A stretch of DNA of 64,000 nucleotides from Pseudomonas viridiflava (GCF_900573885.1 NZ_UPSE01000198.1:1-64000), one strand, 5' to 3'; counted from the first letter of the stretch, positions 8,490 to 17,887 are shown. The notes: generated from the sequence alone by a model not told the origin. Program-made: numbers and translations.

Positions 8490-8831
8490 ATGAATCCTGC
8501 GCTGCTGTTCAAATGCCTGTCTGAGGAGACGCGTATTCGCGCCACGTTATTGGTGGTCAGTGAAGGTGAGCTTTGTGTGTGTGAGCTCATGCATGCGCTC
8601 GACGAAAGCCAGCCTAAAGTCTCGCGTCATCTGGCTCAGCTAAGGGCTTGCGGACTATTGCTCGACCGTAGGCAGGGGCTATGGATTTATTACCGCGTCA
8701 ACCCTGATTTGCCTGCGTGGGTGCATGCCGTGATCGCGCAAACGCTTGCTGCCAATGGCCAATGGCTAGAAGAAAACACTTCGCGACTTCGCCTGATGGG
8801 CGATCGACCGGTCCGCGCGGCCTGTTGCTGA
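8490..8831 (+). CDS. arsR: Arsenical resistance operon repressor
   Basis: 113 aa winged-helix regulator. LFKCLSEETRIRATLLV is the ArsR N-terminal helix pair. ELCVCEL carries the As(III)-binding cysteine pair at the start of the recognition region, and SQPKVSRHLAQLRACGLLLDRRQG is the recognition helix and wing. The chain ends in CC. The start at 8490 is chosen over 8478 because the operator repeat runs through 8478 and homologues begin MxPxxLFK. It represses the operon until arsenite or antimonite binds. arsC and arsH follow on the same strand, but the arsB pump expected between arsR and arsC is absent. Confidence 0.9.
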   Translation: MNPALLFKCLSEETRIRATLLVVSEGELCVCELMHALDESQPKVSRHLAQLRACGLLLDRRQGLWIYYRVNPDLPAWVHAVIAQTLAANGQWLEENTSRLRLMGDRPVRAACC

Positions 8832-8832
8832 T

Positions 8833-8886
8833 TTGATTGCCATTGCACCTCCTCTGTCCGCCCTGGCCATGCGCCCGGAACTCTGA
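8833..8886 (+). pseudogene. Possible C-terminal scrap of a deleted arsB
   Basis: Between the arsR stop and arsC one frame reads LIAIAPPLSALAMRPEL then stop. A hydrophobic run with PP followed by a LALALR-like end resembles the C-terminus of ArsB efflux pumps, and arsB is the gene expected here. The match is only about 17 residues, so this is a suggestion, not a firm call. Confidence 0.25.
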
Positions 8887-8913
8887 CCCACCGCTCAAAC
8901 TGGAGACGCCGCT

Positions 8914-9384
8914 GTGAAAGTCTTATTCATGTGCACGGCTAATAGCTGCCGCAGCATTCTGTCCGAAGCCATGTTCAACCACCTTGCCCCGGCGGGCTTC
9001 GAGGCGGTCAGCTCCGGCAGCTTCCCGAAAGGTCAGGTTTTACCGCGCACGCTGCAGACGCTTCAGGAAGCCGGCGTGTCGATTCTGGGACTGTCGAGCA
9101 AGGGCAATGATGCGTTCGAAGACAGCGTTCCCGACGTTGTGATCACCGTGTGCGACAGGGCCGCAGGAGAAGCCTGCCCGGTGTATTTCGGGCCGGCCTT
9201 GAAGGCCCACTGGGGACTGGATGATCCGTCCGACGTGAAGGGCGATGAAGCCGCTGTGTCCGCCGCATTCCACGCCACCCTGGCACGTATCGAAGGCCGA
9301 TGCCGCGCGTTTCTGGCGTTGCCGTTTGAGCGTCTGAGCCGCGACGAACTCCAGCGTGAACTCAACCGCATCGGCACCGTGTAG
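8914..9384 (+). CDS. arsC: Arsenate reductase, low-molecular-weight phosphatase type
   Basis: 156 aa with a GTG start behind a GGAG site. The N-terminal CTANSCRS loop (C-x5-R) is the LMW protein tyrosine phosphatase signature, with the first Cys as nucleophile. [18 protein letters not shown] holds two further cysteines in the region used for the disulfide relay of thioredoxin-type ArsC. WGLDDPSD carries the catalytic Asp. It reduces arsenate to arsenite in the cytoplasm. It lies 82 bp after arsR and 13 bp before arsH. Without a pump in this operon the arsenite must be exported by a gene elsewhere, or detoxified by another route. Confidence 0.92.
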   Translation: MKVLFMCTANSCRSILSEAMFNHLAPAGFEAVSSGSFPKGQVLPRTLQTLQEAGVSILGLSSKGNDAFEDSVPDVVITVCDRAAGEACPVYFGPALKAHWGLDDPSDVKGDEAAVSAAFHATLARIEGRCRAFLALPFERLSRDELQRELNRIGTV

Positions 9385-9397
9385 CCAGGAAACGACC

Positions 9398-10084
9398 ATG
9401 ACTCATGATCTTCCCAACCTGGACGACACATTGGTCCAGCCCATTGAAGCGAAAGCCCACCGCCCGCGCATCCTGCTGCTGTATGGCTCGACACGCCCGC
9501 GCTCGTTCAGCCGGCTGCTGGTAGAGGAGGCCGCGCGTTTGTTGGAGCACTTCGGCGCCGAGACGCGCATCTACAACCCGTCCGGCCTGCCGTTACCGGA
9601 CGACGCTCCTACCGACCACCCCAAAGTGCGTGAGCTGCTGGATCTGATGGTTTGGTCCGAAGGCCAGGTCTGGTGCTCGCCCGAGCGACATGGCGCGATG
9701 TCTGCCGTGTTCAAAGCCCAGATCGATTGGGTGCCCCTGGCTCTGGGCGCTATTCGGCCAACGCAGGGCAAGACGCTGGCGGTCATGCAGGTTTGTGGTG
9801 GCTCGCAGTCGTTCAACGTGGTCAACCAACTGCGCGTGTTAGGACGCTGGATGCGGATGTTCACCATCCCGAACCAGTCTTCCGTGCCGAGGGCATTCCT
9901 TGAATTTGACGAACACAACCGCATGAAAGCGTCGGCGTATTACGACCGTGTGGTGGACGTTATGGAGGAGTTGGTGAAATTCACCTTGCTACTGCGCGAC
10001 CGGCCCGACCTGGTCGACCGCTACTCCGAACGCAAGGAAACGGCCGAAGCGCTATCGAAGCGGGTTAATCAGCCGTCGATATAG
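9398..10084 (+). CDS. arsH: ArsH, NADPH-dependent FMN reductase of the ars operon
   Basis: 228 aa flavodoxin-like protein. [18 protein letters not shown] is the FMN phosphate-binding loop; [18 protein letters not shown] and [16 protein letters not shown] are strongly conserved ArsH segments. ArsH is an NADPH:FMN oxidoreductase that oxidises trivalent organoarsenicals and protects against redox stress. The ATG at 9398 has an AGGAAA site; an in-frame upstream ATG at 9356 lies inside arsC and is unlikely. It closes the arsR-arsC-arsH operon. Confidence 0.93.
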   Translation: MTHDLPNLDDTLVQPIEAKAHRPRILLLYGSTRPRSFSRLLVEEAARLLEHFGAETRIYNPSGLPLPDDAPTDHPKVRELLDLMVWSEGQVWCSPERHGAMSAVFKAQIDWVPLALGAIRPTQGKTLAVMQVCGGSQSFNVVNQLRVLGRWMRMFTIPNQSSVPRAFLEFDEHNRMKASAYYDRVVDVMEELVKFTLLLRDRPDLVDRYSERKETAEALSKRVNQPSI

Positions 10085-10180
10085 GGCGAGTGTTTATGCG
10101 CTGGATGGAAGGGGGCAGGCTCGCTGTTAAAAAACGGTCCATCGCCTGAAACGGTCATTCGGCGAATTAACGAAATTGCC

Positions 10181-10567
10181 CTACTCAAACTGCGGCAAAC
10201 CATCCTCGATGGCCCACCAGTTCGCCTTGGATGCGGTGTGGAAATGCGCCTCGGGTTTTGCCGAAATCGGCTCGTTGATAAGCCCGGCCCGGATGCGCAA
10301 CACGCCGGGCAGGGTGTCTCGTTTGCTGTAGAGCGGCGAACCGCAGCGGCTGCAAAACGCGCGCTGCTTGCCGGGTGAAGACTCGAAGAGGGTAATGAGG
10401 TCGCCACCGCTGACCAGCTCGAAGGCGCTGGTGCTGACCGGGGTATTTGCCGCAAAGGGCGTGCCCTGCGCTTTGCGGCATTGCGAGCAGTGGCACACCT
10501 GAATGGGCTCGAGTTCAGCGTCGATACGAAACTGGATACCGCCGCATAAACAACCGCCTGTGTACAT
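10181..10567 (-). CDS. GFA/CENP-V family zinc protein
   Basis: 128 aa. Zinc-binding cysteines are arranged as in the glutathione-dependent formaldehyde-activating fold: GGCLCGG near residues 5-10, CHCSQCRKAQGTPF near 25-38 and CSRCGSPLYS near 72-81. An AGGAGA ribosome site precedes the ATG. Proteins of this fold bind zinc and in a few cases glutathione or S-hydroxymethylglutathione; most have unknown substrates, so no reaction is assigned. It is convergent with arsH and lies 27 bp downstream of the chemoreceptor gene, so it may be co-transcribed with it. Confidence 0.85.
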   Translation of the reverse strand: MYTGGCLCGGIQFRIDAELEPIQVCHCSQCRKAQGTPFAANTPVSTSAFELVSGGDLITLFESSPGKQRAFCSRCGSPLYSKRDTLPGVLRIRAGLINEPISAKPEAHFHTASKANWWAIEDGLPQFE

Positions 10568-10594
10568 TGCTGTCTCCTCCGGCAGACGCAGCCT

Positions 10595-11905
10595 TTATTT
10601 AAGCTGATTGGCAAACCGCTCCACGGCATTTACCACCTGCTTGGCGCCTTCCTGAATTTGCACAATCACCAGGCCGGCTTTGTTGGCGAGCGACAAACCT
10701 TGCTCGGCCTGCTCTTTGCTGCCGGCCATGTCTTGTACGGCTTTGTTGACCAGGTCCTGGTTCTTGTTCACCACGCCTACAATTTCTTCTGTAGCGGCGC
10801 TGGTACGTCCCGCCAGTTGCCGCACCTCGTCTGCGACCACGGCAAAGCCTCGGCCTTGTTCGCCGGCACGGGCGGCTTCAATCGCCGCATTCAGTGCCAG
10901 CAGGTTGGTTTGCTGGGCGATGCTGCTGATGGTTTGCACCATGGAGCTGATGAGGTGCGACTGCTTGCCGAGGTCTTCGATGCTTTTGGAGGCGGACTGC
11001 ATCTCTACCGAAATCTGGCGCATGACTTCAACGGTTTCGCGAACCACAGCCGCGCCTTCCTGAGCGGTGGCGTCGGTGTTTTGCGAAACGTCGTAGGCGA
11101 TGCCGGCGGCTTCGTTTACTTCGGATTCCCGGTCGACCTGATCGGTAATGACGGTGGCGAATTTGACGAATTTGTACAGCTTGTCCTGCGCGTCGTAGAC
11201 CGGGTTGTACGAGGCTTCCAGCCAGATGGTGCGCCCGTGGCTATCGAGCCGTTTGAATCGCCCGGCAACAAACTCGCCTTTGTTCAGCGTGTTCCAGAAG
11301 GTGGTGTAGGCGGGGGAGCCGGCTTCGTCGTGCTCGCAGAACATGCGGTGATGCTTGCCCTTGATTTGCTCCAGGCTGTAACCCACGGCCTGAAGAAAAG
11401 GTTTGTTGGCGCTGAGAATAATGCCGTTGGTATCAAACTCGATGATGGCGGTGGAGCGCGAGAGGGCCTTTAGAAAGGCTTCGTTTTCCCGCGACAGATT
11501 CATCGAGGCCGTGACGTCTTTGCCGAAGAATTTGATGTGAAGCAGCTTGCCCGCCTCATCGTTCACCGGTTGCCACAGTCCCCACAGCCAGATCAGGCTG
11601 CCGTCGGTGTGCAGGAAACGGTAGTTATCGCTGGTGGAATGCCCCTTGGCTACGGCTTCACGCAGGTTACGGTAGCAAGGCAGATTCACCACATAGCTGG
11701 GGACGATCTCGCTCAACGGGCGGGTGATGGATGAGCCCGGGTAACCCAGTACGTTAAGAAATTGAGCGTTGGCTTCGATGATGTTGAAGTGCTCATCCAC
11801 GGTAAGCGCCAGGGTTTCCTGGGTAAACGCTGTCAGCAGTTGTTGTTGCAGTTTTATCTGTTTTTTCGCGTCTTGCAGTTCTTGTTTGAGTTGTCGGTTG
11901 AACAT
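10595..11905 (-). CDS. Soluble PAS-PAS methyl-accepting chemotaxis protein, BdlA-like
   Basis: 436 aa with no membrane segment. A short coiled N-terminus is followed by two PAS domains, about 20-140 ([20 protein letters not shown]) and 145-265 ([20 protein letters not shown], with a PAC motif before ITDQV). The C-terminal signalling hairpin carries [20 protein letters not shown] and [17 protein letters not shown], the near-invariant CheA/CheW contact region. The layout matches BdlA, which links c-di-GMP and redox state to biofilm dispersal in P. aeruginosa. The ATG at 11905 is chosen because AGGAG sits 6 bases upstream; a second ATG at 11911 is too close to it. It is divergent from a large hybrid kinase. 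Confidence 0.85.
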   Translation of the reverse strand: MFNRQLKQELQDAKKQIKLQQQLLTAFTQETLALTVDEHFNIIEANAQFLNVLGYPGSSITRPLSEIVPSYVVNLPCYRNLREAVAKGHSTSDNYRFLHTDGSLIWLWGLWQPVNDEAGKLLHIKFFGKDVTASMNLSRENEAFLKALSRSTAIIEFDTNGIILSANKPFLQAVGYSLEQIKGKHHRMFCEHDEAGSPAYTTFWNTLNKGEFVAGRFKRLDSHGRTIWLEASYNPVYDAQDKLYKFVKFATVITDQVDRESEVNEAAGIAYDVSQNTDATAQEGAAVVRETVEVMRQISVEMQSASKSIEDLGKQSHLISSMVQTISSIAQQTNLLALNAAIEAARAGEQGRGFAVVADEVRQLAGRTSAATEEIVGVVNKNQDLVNKAVQDMAGSKEQAEQGLSLANKAGLVIVQIQEGAKQVVNAVERFANQLK

Positions 11906-12274
11906 TGCCATCTCCTGAAAAAACGCCGGGCATCTCTGCTTATCGGCACCTGCTGCAATCGCTGCACTGCCGTTACAAAATAAGCCCAGGTACGTCCTGT
12001 AGCGACGCTGAACGCGCGTATGAACAGCGTAGCTTTGCGCTGGCACAACGCAGCGCTATCGGACGACCGCACCGGGGCGGCATCTCGTCGGGTCGAAACC
12101 CGCGCCGGAGACCGCGCGACGGCCGGGCTGCGATTAGCACGCGGGGCCTGTAACGGCGTCGCCGCTTCTGAGAAACTGAACGGCATCATGCCGAGCCAGG
12201 GGCCATGCCCTCTCGCAACCTTCATTTTGTACAGCCTGCACAAAGATGCCTGTGGCCTCTGTTGGGAGATCGGT
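11906..12274. other. Divergent promoter region, chemoreceptor and hybrid kinase
   Basis: This 369-bp stretch separates the minus-strand chemoreceptor from the chosen kinase start. The kinase frame stays open through most of it (an in-frame ATG at 12020 and another at 12188), so some may be coding. Neither upstream ATG has a good ribosome site. Confidence 0.45.
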
Positions 12275-15200
12275 TTGCCTAGTGTTCCGGTAGATAGTGG
12301 CAGCGATGAGCGCCTGGCTCATGTGCTGAGCGCCAGTGAAAGGCTGGTGATGGCGGGCTCGGTTGAAGATGTCGTGGCTGTGTTGCGCGACACCGCGCGC
12401 GCCACCGTCGGTGCGCAAGGCATTTCCGTGGTCATCGCCAATGACGGGTGCTGCTCGTACGTGGCTGAAGACGCGGTGTCTGCATTGTGGGAGGGCCAGA
12501 CCTTTCCCGCTGACCACTGCGTTTCGGGCTGGGCGATGCGTCATGGTGAGACGGTGATCATCCCCGACGTCCGGCTGGACGCGCGCATCCCGCAGGAGGC
12601 CTACGCGCCGACGTTCGTTCGCAGCCTGGTGATGGTGCCCATAGGCAAACCGGTTGCGGTGGCAGCACTCGGCGCTTACTGGTCCGACGTTCATACCCCC
12701 GACAGCAGCACCATTCAGCGCCTGGAAAGCCTGGCGCGGCTGGCCACAATTGCCATTGAAAATTCGCGCCTCACGCAAGCCCGCAACCGAGCCGCCGCGC
12801 AAAGAACTGCACAGAACCGCATTCTGGAACTGGCGGTTGAAGAGGGCGCGCTCAACGTTGCCCTGGACGCCATCGTTCGAGAGGTGGAAGCGCTGTCGCC
12901 GTCCGGTTTTGTCGGCGCCATTCTGCTTATCAACGAGGAAGGCGGGTACGTGCAGCATTGCGCGGCTCCCAGCCTGCCGTCCGTGTGTACCGATTTCACC
13001 GCCGACACCGAGAACCCGCCGCTGCCCGCTGAATTCGAAGCAGTGGCCGGTGCACAGGGGCTGCACCTTTGCTGGTCAACCTCCATCTGTTCGGCTCAGG
13101 GCGGCGTGCTCGGCACGTTTGTGTTATTGCACGCTGAAACCCGCAAGCCGTTGCCGGCAGATACCGAAATTATTGACTTCGTGGTGCAGACAATCGGCCT
13201 CGTTGTGCACCGCTCCCGAGCGGAAGCCGCCATCCGGATCAGCGAGGCGCGCTACCGGCAGATTGTCGAAGGTGCCGAAGATTTCGCCATCATCACCTTC
13301 GATGCCCAAGGCACGGTCACCAGCTGGAACATCGGCGCCCAGCGCATCGTCGGTTACGACGGGCAAGAAGTGTTGGGCAGTGCCGGCGACCTGTTTTATA
13401 CGGGTGTCGATCGGGCAGCCGGTGTGTTCTACGGCGAACTCAAGCTGGCGCAGCATCAGGGCCGGGCCGTCAACGAGCGCTGGCATATTCGCAAGAATGG
13501 CACGCGCTTCTGGGGCTCGGGCTTGATGATGCCGCTGGCCATGGATCATGGCGGCTTTGTGAAGATTTTTCGCGACCGTACCGTCGAGCACGAGGCGGAG
13601 GCGGCGCTGCAGGAAAGCGCGGCGCGGCTGCGTTTTCTCGATGAACTCGACAACCAGCTGTTCAATATTCGCCTTGCTGAAGACGCAATGCTCGCAGCGA
13701 CCGGCTTGCTGGGGCGCAAGCTGGACGTGTCGCGCTGCGCCTATGCCGACGTCGATGCCGACCAGGACCGTTTCTGGATTCGCAGTGACTACACAGCGCC
13801 GGGCATCGAGAGCTCGGTCGGCGCCTATAGCCTCGATCTGTTCGGCTCTCGGGCGGCGGCCGATATGCGTAACGGCCGTACCTTGGTGGTACGTGACGTG
13901 ACTGCCGAGCTGGCTGCCGAAGATGGTCGCGAAACCTTTTTAGGCATCGGCATCGACGCCATTATCTGCTGCCCGCTGGTGAAAGACGGCCGGCTGACAG
14001 CGATGATGGCGGTGCATCACAACGAGCCGCGTGACTGGACGCTGGCTGAAATTTCGCTGATCCGCGAAGTGGTCGAGCGCTGTTGGGCGCATGTCGAGCG
14101 AGTAGGCGCCGAAATGCGTCTGCGCGAGAGCGAAGAGCGCTTGCGGCTCGCCGTCGACCACGCCGAGGTGGGTTTCTGGGACGTGGACAACGTTCACAAC
14201 ACGTTGATCTGGCCGCCGCGCACCAAGGCAATATTCGGTATTTCGCCCGACGTGCCCGTCACCATCGACGACTTCTACAACGGCCTGCACCCGGAAGATC
14301 GGCAGGCCACCATCGAGGCCTTCGCCGCGGCCGCAGACCCTGAGCTGCGCGCGCTTTATGACGTCGACTATCGCACCGTCGGCAGAGAAGACGGCGTAAT
14401 TCGCTGGGTAGCGGCCAAGGGCCGTGGCGTGTTCGACGCCACCGGCCGTTGCTTGCGCGTGACCGGAACGGCAGTGGACATCACGGCCCGCAAAGCCGCC
14501 GAGGAAGAGTTGCGTGAGCTCAATGCCAACCTGGAAAGCAGAATCGCCCAGGCCATTGCCGAGCGCGAAGAAGTGCAGGCGGCGCTGCGTCAGAGCCAGA
14601 AAATGGAAGCCATGGGGCAGCTGACCGGCGGCGTCGCCCACGACTTCAACAACCTGCTCACGCCAATCGTCGGCACCCTCGACCTGCTCCAGCGCAGGGG
14701 CGTGGGCGGCGAACGGGAACAACGGCTGATCAGCGGCGCCATGCAGTCGGCCGACCGTGCCAAAACGCTGGTGCAGCGGCTGCTCGCATTTGCCCGGCGC
14801 CAGCCGCTGCAGGCGGTGGCGGTGGATGTGGTGAAGCTGGTGAGCGATATGGGCGAGTTGGTGGCCAGCACCAGCGGGCCGCAAATAAAAGTGGTGGTTG
14901 ATGCGCCAGGAGACCTGCCTGCCGCGATTGCCGACCCGAACCAGCTGGAAATGGCCCTGCTCAATCTTTCCGTCAACGCGCGCGACGCCATGCTCGACGG
15001 CGGAACCCTGCGCATCTCTGCTCGCGCCGAGCTAGTGGACGCGGGGCACCGCTCGAACCTTGCACCCGGTAATTATCTTTGCCTGTCCGTTGCCGACACC
15101 GGCATCGGCATGGACGCCGCCACGCTGGCTCGCGCGGTCGAACCGTTCTTCTCCACCAAGGGCATTGGCAAAGGAACGGGGCTGGGCCTGTCGATGGTGC

Positions 15201-15724
15201 ATGGTCTGGCCTCTCAGCTCGAAGGCGCCCTGACCATTCAAAGCGTGCCTGGTCTGGGTACAAACGTAGAGCTGTGGCTTCCACGCAGCACGGCAGTGCC
15301 GGTTGTGGAACCGCGTGTGGCCGAGGCCGTGCCTGTTCACTCGGCGCACGGCGTGGCGTTGCTGGTTGATGACGAAGACCTGGTGCGCGCCAGCACCTCG
15401 TACATGCTGACCGACCTGGGTTACGGCGTAGTCGAGGCCGCATCGGGCGAAGAGGCGATGCGCTTGCTGGAGGCCGGACAGCCGTTCGACCTGCTCGTCA
15501 CCGACCACCTCATGCCCGGTATCAGCGGCACCGACCTGGCCCGAGTGGTACGTAAAGCCCGGCCCGGAATCGGCATTCTGCTGGTCTCGGGCTATGCCGA
15601 ACTGGAAGGCGTTGACCCGGATCTTCCGCGGCTGGCCAAACCGTTTCGCCGAAGCGAGCTTGCGTTGGCGCTGTCGGAACTGGGCGACGGGGCGTCTCTC
15701 AACCCGCCGATCTCGCCTTCATGA
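12275..15724 (+). CDS. Soluble multi-sensor hybrid histidine kinase
   Basis: 1149 aa from a TTG at 12275, chosen because GGGAG lies 5 bases upstream; the frame is open further upstream. No membrane helix was seen. Domain order: GAF (about 10-165), a second GAF-like region (185-310), PAS with PAC (325-440, RYRQIVEGAEDFAIITFD), GAF (450-610), PAS (620-750, LRLAVDHAEVGFWDVD), coiled coil, HisKA with His789 in GGVAHDFNNLLTP, HATPase (880-1000, with GTGLGLSMVHG) and a receiver with Asp1077 (LLVTDHLMPG). The kinase type is that of bacteriophytochrome-like and PAS-GAF cytosolic sensors. Ligands are unknown; no chromophore cysteine is evident. Its stop overlaps the convergent LysR gene by 26 bp. Confidence 0.88.
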   Translation: MPSVPVDSGSDERLAHVLSASERLVMAGSVEDVVAVLRDTARATVGAQGISVVIANDGCCSYVAEDAVSALWEGQTFPADHCVSGWAMRHGETVIIPDVRLDARIPQEAYAPTFVRSLVMVPIGKPVAVAALGAYWSDVHTPDSSTIQRLESLARLATIAIENSRLTQARNRAAAQRTAQNRILELAVEEGALNVALDAIVREVEALSPSGFVGAILLINEEGGYVQHCAAPSLPSVCTDFTADTENPPLPAEFEAVAGAQGLHLCWSTSICSAQGGVLGTFVLLHAETRKPLPADTEIIDFVVQTIGLVVHRSRAEAAIRISEARYRQIVEGAEDFAIITFDAQGTVTSWNIGAQRIVGYDGQEVLGSAGDLFYTGVDRAAGVFYGELKLAQHQGRAVNERWHIRKNGTRFWGSGLMMPLAMDHGGFVKIFRDRTVEHEAEAALQESAARLRFLDELDNQLFNIRLAEDAMLAATGLLGRKLDVSRCAYADVDADQDRFWIRSDYTAPGIESSVGAYSLDLFGSRAAADMRNGRTLVVRDVTAELAAEDGRETFLGIGIDAIICCPLVKDGRLTAMMAVHHNEPRDWTLAEISLIREVVERCWAHVERVGAEMRLRESEERLRLAVDHAEVGFWDVDNVHNTLIWPPRTKAIFGISPDVPVTIDDFYNGLHPEDRQATIEAFAAAADPELRALYDVDYRTVGREDGVIRWVAAKGRGVFDATGRCLRVTGTAVDITARKAAEEELRELNANLESRIAQAIAEREEVQAALRQSQKMEAMGQLTGGVAHDFNNLLTPIVGTLDLLQRRGVGGEREQRLISGAMQSADRAKTLVQRLLAFARRQPLQAVAVDVVKLVSDMGELVASTSGPQIKVVVDAPGDLPAAIADPNQLEMALLNLSVNARDAMLDGGTLRISARAELVDAGHRSNLAPGNYLCLSVADTGIGMDAATLARAVEPFFSTKGIGKGTGLGLSMVHGLASQLEGALTIQSVPGLGTNVELWLPRSTAVPVVEPRVAEAVPVHSAHGVALLVDDEDLVRASTSYMLTDLGYGVVEAASGEEAMRLLEAGQPFDLLVTDHLMPGISGTDLARVVRKARPGIGILLVSGYAELEGVDPDLPRLAKPFRRSELALALSELGDGASLNPPISPS

Positions 15725-16625
15725 AATCAATAAATGCCCGAAGCTTGCGCGGAACGTGGACGCGACTCGGGTAGTACAAGTAAAACGGCGAAACGCCCGG
15801 CCACCAGGGCTCGAGCAACGCCACCAGCGCGCCGCTGGCAATGTCGTTTTGCACTTGGGCTTCAAATGCACAGCCGATCCCCGCCCCGGCGCGGACCGCT
15901 TGCATCAGGGTGTCGGAGTCGTTGCTTATAAGCGGGCTGGGCGGCTGAATTTCGATCAGGTGCCCGTTATGGCTGTACTCCCATCGGTACACGCCATCGG
16001 CCAGGCGAATATTCACGCAACGATGCTGGCGCAAGTCTTCAGGTGTGCGCGGCATTTCGCGCTCCTCGAGGTAGCTGGGCGCTGCCACGGTGGCGATGCG
16101 ATGGCTGCCGCCCATTGGTAGCGCCACCACATCCTGAGCCAGGTATTCACCGATGCGCAGCCCGGCATCAAACCCACCGGCTACCAGATCCAGCAGCGCG
16201 TTGTCGCAATGGATCTCCAGCGTGATGTCCGGGTAGGCGTCCATAAACGCCGGCAGGTGAGGCATCAGCACAACGTCGGCAGCGGTTCGTGAAGCGTTGA
16301 TGCGCAGCAAGCCGGTGGGTTTTTCGCGCAGCTCGTTGACGTCCTCGATGGCCGACGCAAGGGCGGCCAGGCCGGGTTGCGCGTAGCCGAGAAATCGTTG
16401 ACCCATTTCGGTTAAACCCACTCGCCGCGTCGAGCGCTCCAGCAGCCGCACGCCCAGCCGGCTCTCCAGCGCGCGCAAGGTTTGCGAAAGCGCCGAGGCG
16501 GAGACGCCCATTACGACTGCTGCTTTGGTAAAGCTGCCATATCTGGCCACTTGAGCAAAGGCGGCAATGCCGGGCAACAAGTCCGCTCGTATCGCGCCAT
16601 TGTGAAGCAACGCTTCATAGTGCAT
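15699..16625 (-). CDS. LysR-family transcriptional regulator
   Basis: 308 aa. The N-terminal winged helix reads GIAAFAQVARYGSFTKAAV then SASALSQTLRALESRLG and STRRVGLTEMG. The rest is the periplasmic-binding-like effector domain, of the CrgA-like type with VNIRL and WEYSHNG stretches. It is divergent from an SDR gene 74 bp away, the standard layout for LysR control of a neighbour. The likely target is that SDR; the inducer is unknown. Confidence 0.88.
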   Translation of the reverse strand: MHYEALLHNGAIRADLLPGIAAFAQVARYGSFTKAAVVMGVSASALSQTLRALESRLGVRLLERSTRRVGLTEMGQRFLGYAQPGLAALASAIEDVNELREKPTGLLRINASRTAADVVLMPHLPAFMDAYPDITLEIHCDNALLDLVAGGFDAGLRIGEYLAQDVVALPMGGSHRIATVAAPSYLEEREMPRTPEDLRQHRCVNIRLADGVYRWEYSHNGHLIEIQPPSPLISNDSDTLMQAVRAGAGIGCAFEAQVQNDIASGALVALLEPWWPGVSPFYLYYPSRVHVPRKLRAFIDFMKARSAG

Positions 16626-16699
16626 GCCGATTGCGCCTCTAAATGGGAAAGATCGGCGAGACTACCATGAGCCCCGACATTTATCGGAAGGGGCAAGCT

Positions 16700-17440
16700 A
16701 TGAGTCGGTTGAACGGAAAAGTCGCAATTGTTACCGGGTCTTCAAAAGGTATCGGAGCCGGTATTGCAGAACGGCTGGCGGCCGATGGCGCTGCGGTCAT
16801 CATCAATTACTCGCGAAGCGCCGAAGACGCCGAGCGCGTGGTTCAACGCATCACCGCGGCGGGCGGCAAGGCGCTGGCGCACAAGGCGGATATTTCCCGC
16901 ACCGCTGAAATCGCGCCGCTGATCGATGCCGCGATCCAGGCGTTTGGCCGGCTGGATATTCTGGTCAACAACGCCGGCGTGTATCAGCCCGATTCCCTTG
17001 AACAACTGAGCGAAGAAAGCTTCGACCTGCATTTCAACCTCAACGTGCGCGGGTTGTTGCTGACCACGCAAGCGGCCTGCCGGGTGATGGAGGCCGGTTC
17101 GGTGATCGTCAATATCAGTTCCGGCCTGGCCCACAGTCCTTATCCGCAGGTGCATGTGTACTGCGCCACCAAAGGCGCGGTGGACACTCTCACGCGCTCG
17201 CTGGCGATGGAGCTGGGTCCTCGCGGTATTCGCGTGGTGGGCATCGCGCCGGGGTTCGTCCACACCGAAGGCAATGCGGAATCCGCGCAAGGCATGGACG
17301 ATTTTTTCATCGGCAAAACCCCGTTGGGCCGTGTCGGCAAGCCGGCGGACATCGCCAGGGCTGTGGCGTTCGCGGTTTCCACCGATGCCGCATGGGTAAC
17401 GGGAAGCACGCTGGATGTCGCTGGCGGAATGGTTTTTTAA
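16700..17440 (+). CDS. SDR family oxidoreductase
   Basis: 246 aa. TGSSKGIGAGIA is the NAD(P) motif, NNAGVYQ the structural motif, and SSG plus YCATK the catalytic Ser-Tyr-Lys. The chain ends VTGSTLDVAGGMVF. The ATG at 16700 has a GGAAGGGG site; the frame opens earlier, at 16643, without one. It resembles 3-ketoacyl-ACP reductase-like SDRs that reduce small carbonyls. It is divergent from the LysR gene and probably controlled by it. The substrate is unknown. Confidence 0.87.
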   Translation: MSRLNGKVAIVTGSSKGIGAGIAERLAADGAAVIINYSRSAEDAERVVQRITAAGGKALAHKADISRTAEIAPLIDAAIQAFGRLDILVNNAGVYQPDSLEQLSEESFDLHFNLNVRGLLLTTQAACRVMEAGSVIVNISSGLAHSPYPQVHVYCATKGAVDTLTRSLAMELGPRGIRVVGIAPGFVHTEGNAESAQGMDDFFIGKTPLGRVGKPADIARAVAFAVSTDAAWVTGSTLDVAGGMVF

Positions 17441-17513
17441 CCACGGCGGCGATGGCTGTAACGCCGCAGGAAGGGCACCCGTTTCGTGATGCGGGTGTTT
17501 TCAACTTGGCGTA

Positions 17514-17541
17514 TTGACATATCGAATAATCTCGATATTCT
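17514..17541 (+). promoter_or_regulatory. Promoter with embedded ArsR-type operator
   Basis: A perfect TTGACA (17514-17519) and TATTCT (17536-17541) are spaced by 16 bases. Between and over them lie ATATCGA (17519-17525) and TCGATAT (17532-17538), an inverted repeat with a 6-base spacer. Transcription should begin within a few bases of the ATG at 17549, so the message may be leaderless. No ribosome site is present. Confidence 0.65.
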
Positions 17542-17548
17542 ACAGCCC

Positions 17549-17851
17549 ATGGAACTCGTCGATATCTTCAAAGCCCTCTCGAACCCGATACGCCTTCAGA
17601 TTCTGAAAGGCTTGAAGGACCCCGAGAACAGCTTCCCTCCACAGGATGAAGGGGACGTTCACACCGTGGGTGTGTGCGTCAGCAGTATTCAGGAAGGTAT
17701 CGGCCTGTCGCAGTCCACGGTGTCGGCGTATCTGGCAACGTTGCAGCGAGTCGGCCTGGTCGAAGCAACGCGGATCGGGCAGTGGACGTACTACAAGCGC
17801 AATGAGGCAACTATCAGCGCGCTGGCGGCAATCATAGGGACAGAACTCTAA
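17549..17851 (+). CDS. ArsR-family regulator of the adjacent oxidoreductase
   Basis: 100 aa winged-helix protein. MELVDIFKALSNPIRLQILK is the typical start; LSQSTVSAYLATLQRVGLVEATRIGQWTYYKRNE is the recognition helix and wing. It lacks the CxC arsenic site; a single Cys in VGVCVSSIQ sits before the recognition region and could sense thiol-reactive compounds (inference). The start at 17549 is preferred over 17486 because the promoter TTGACA/TATTCT lies between them. Matching palindromes over its promoter and upstream of the next gene point to control of both. Confidence 0.85.
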   Translation: MELVDIFKALSNPIRLQILKGLKDPENSFPPQDEGDVHTVGVCVSSIQEGIGLSQSTVSAYLATLQRVGLVEATRIGQWTYYKRNEATISALAAIIGTEL

Positions 17852-17865
17852 ATTTTTTACCCAAT

Positions 17866-17887
17866 GATATCGAGATATCTCGATATC
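17866..17887. promoter_or_regulatory. 22-bp perfect palindrome, second ArsR-type operator
   Basis: GATATCGAGAT is followed directly by ATCTCGATATC. It contains the same ATATCGA/TCGATAT half-sites as the site at 17519-17538 and lies 27 bp before the oxidoreductase start codon. The shared half-site makes the upstream ArsR-family protein the likely ligand. Confidence 0.7.
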
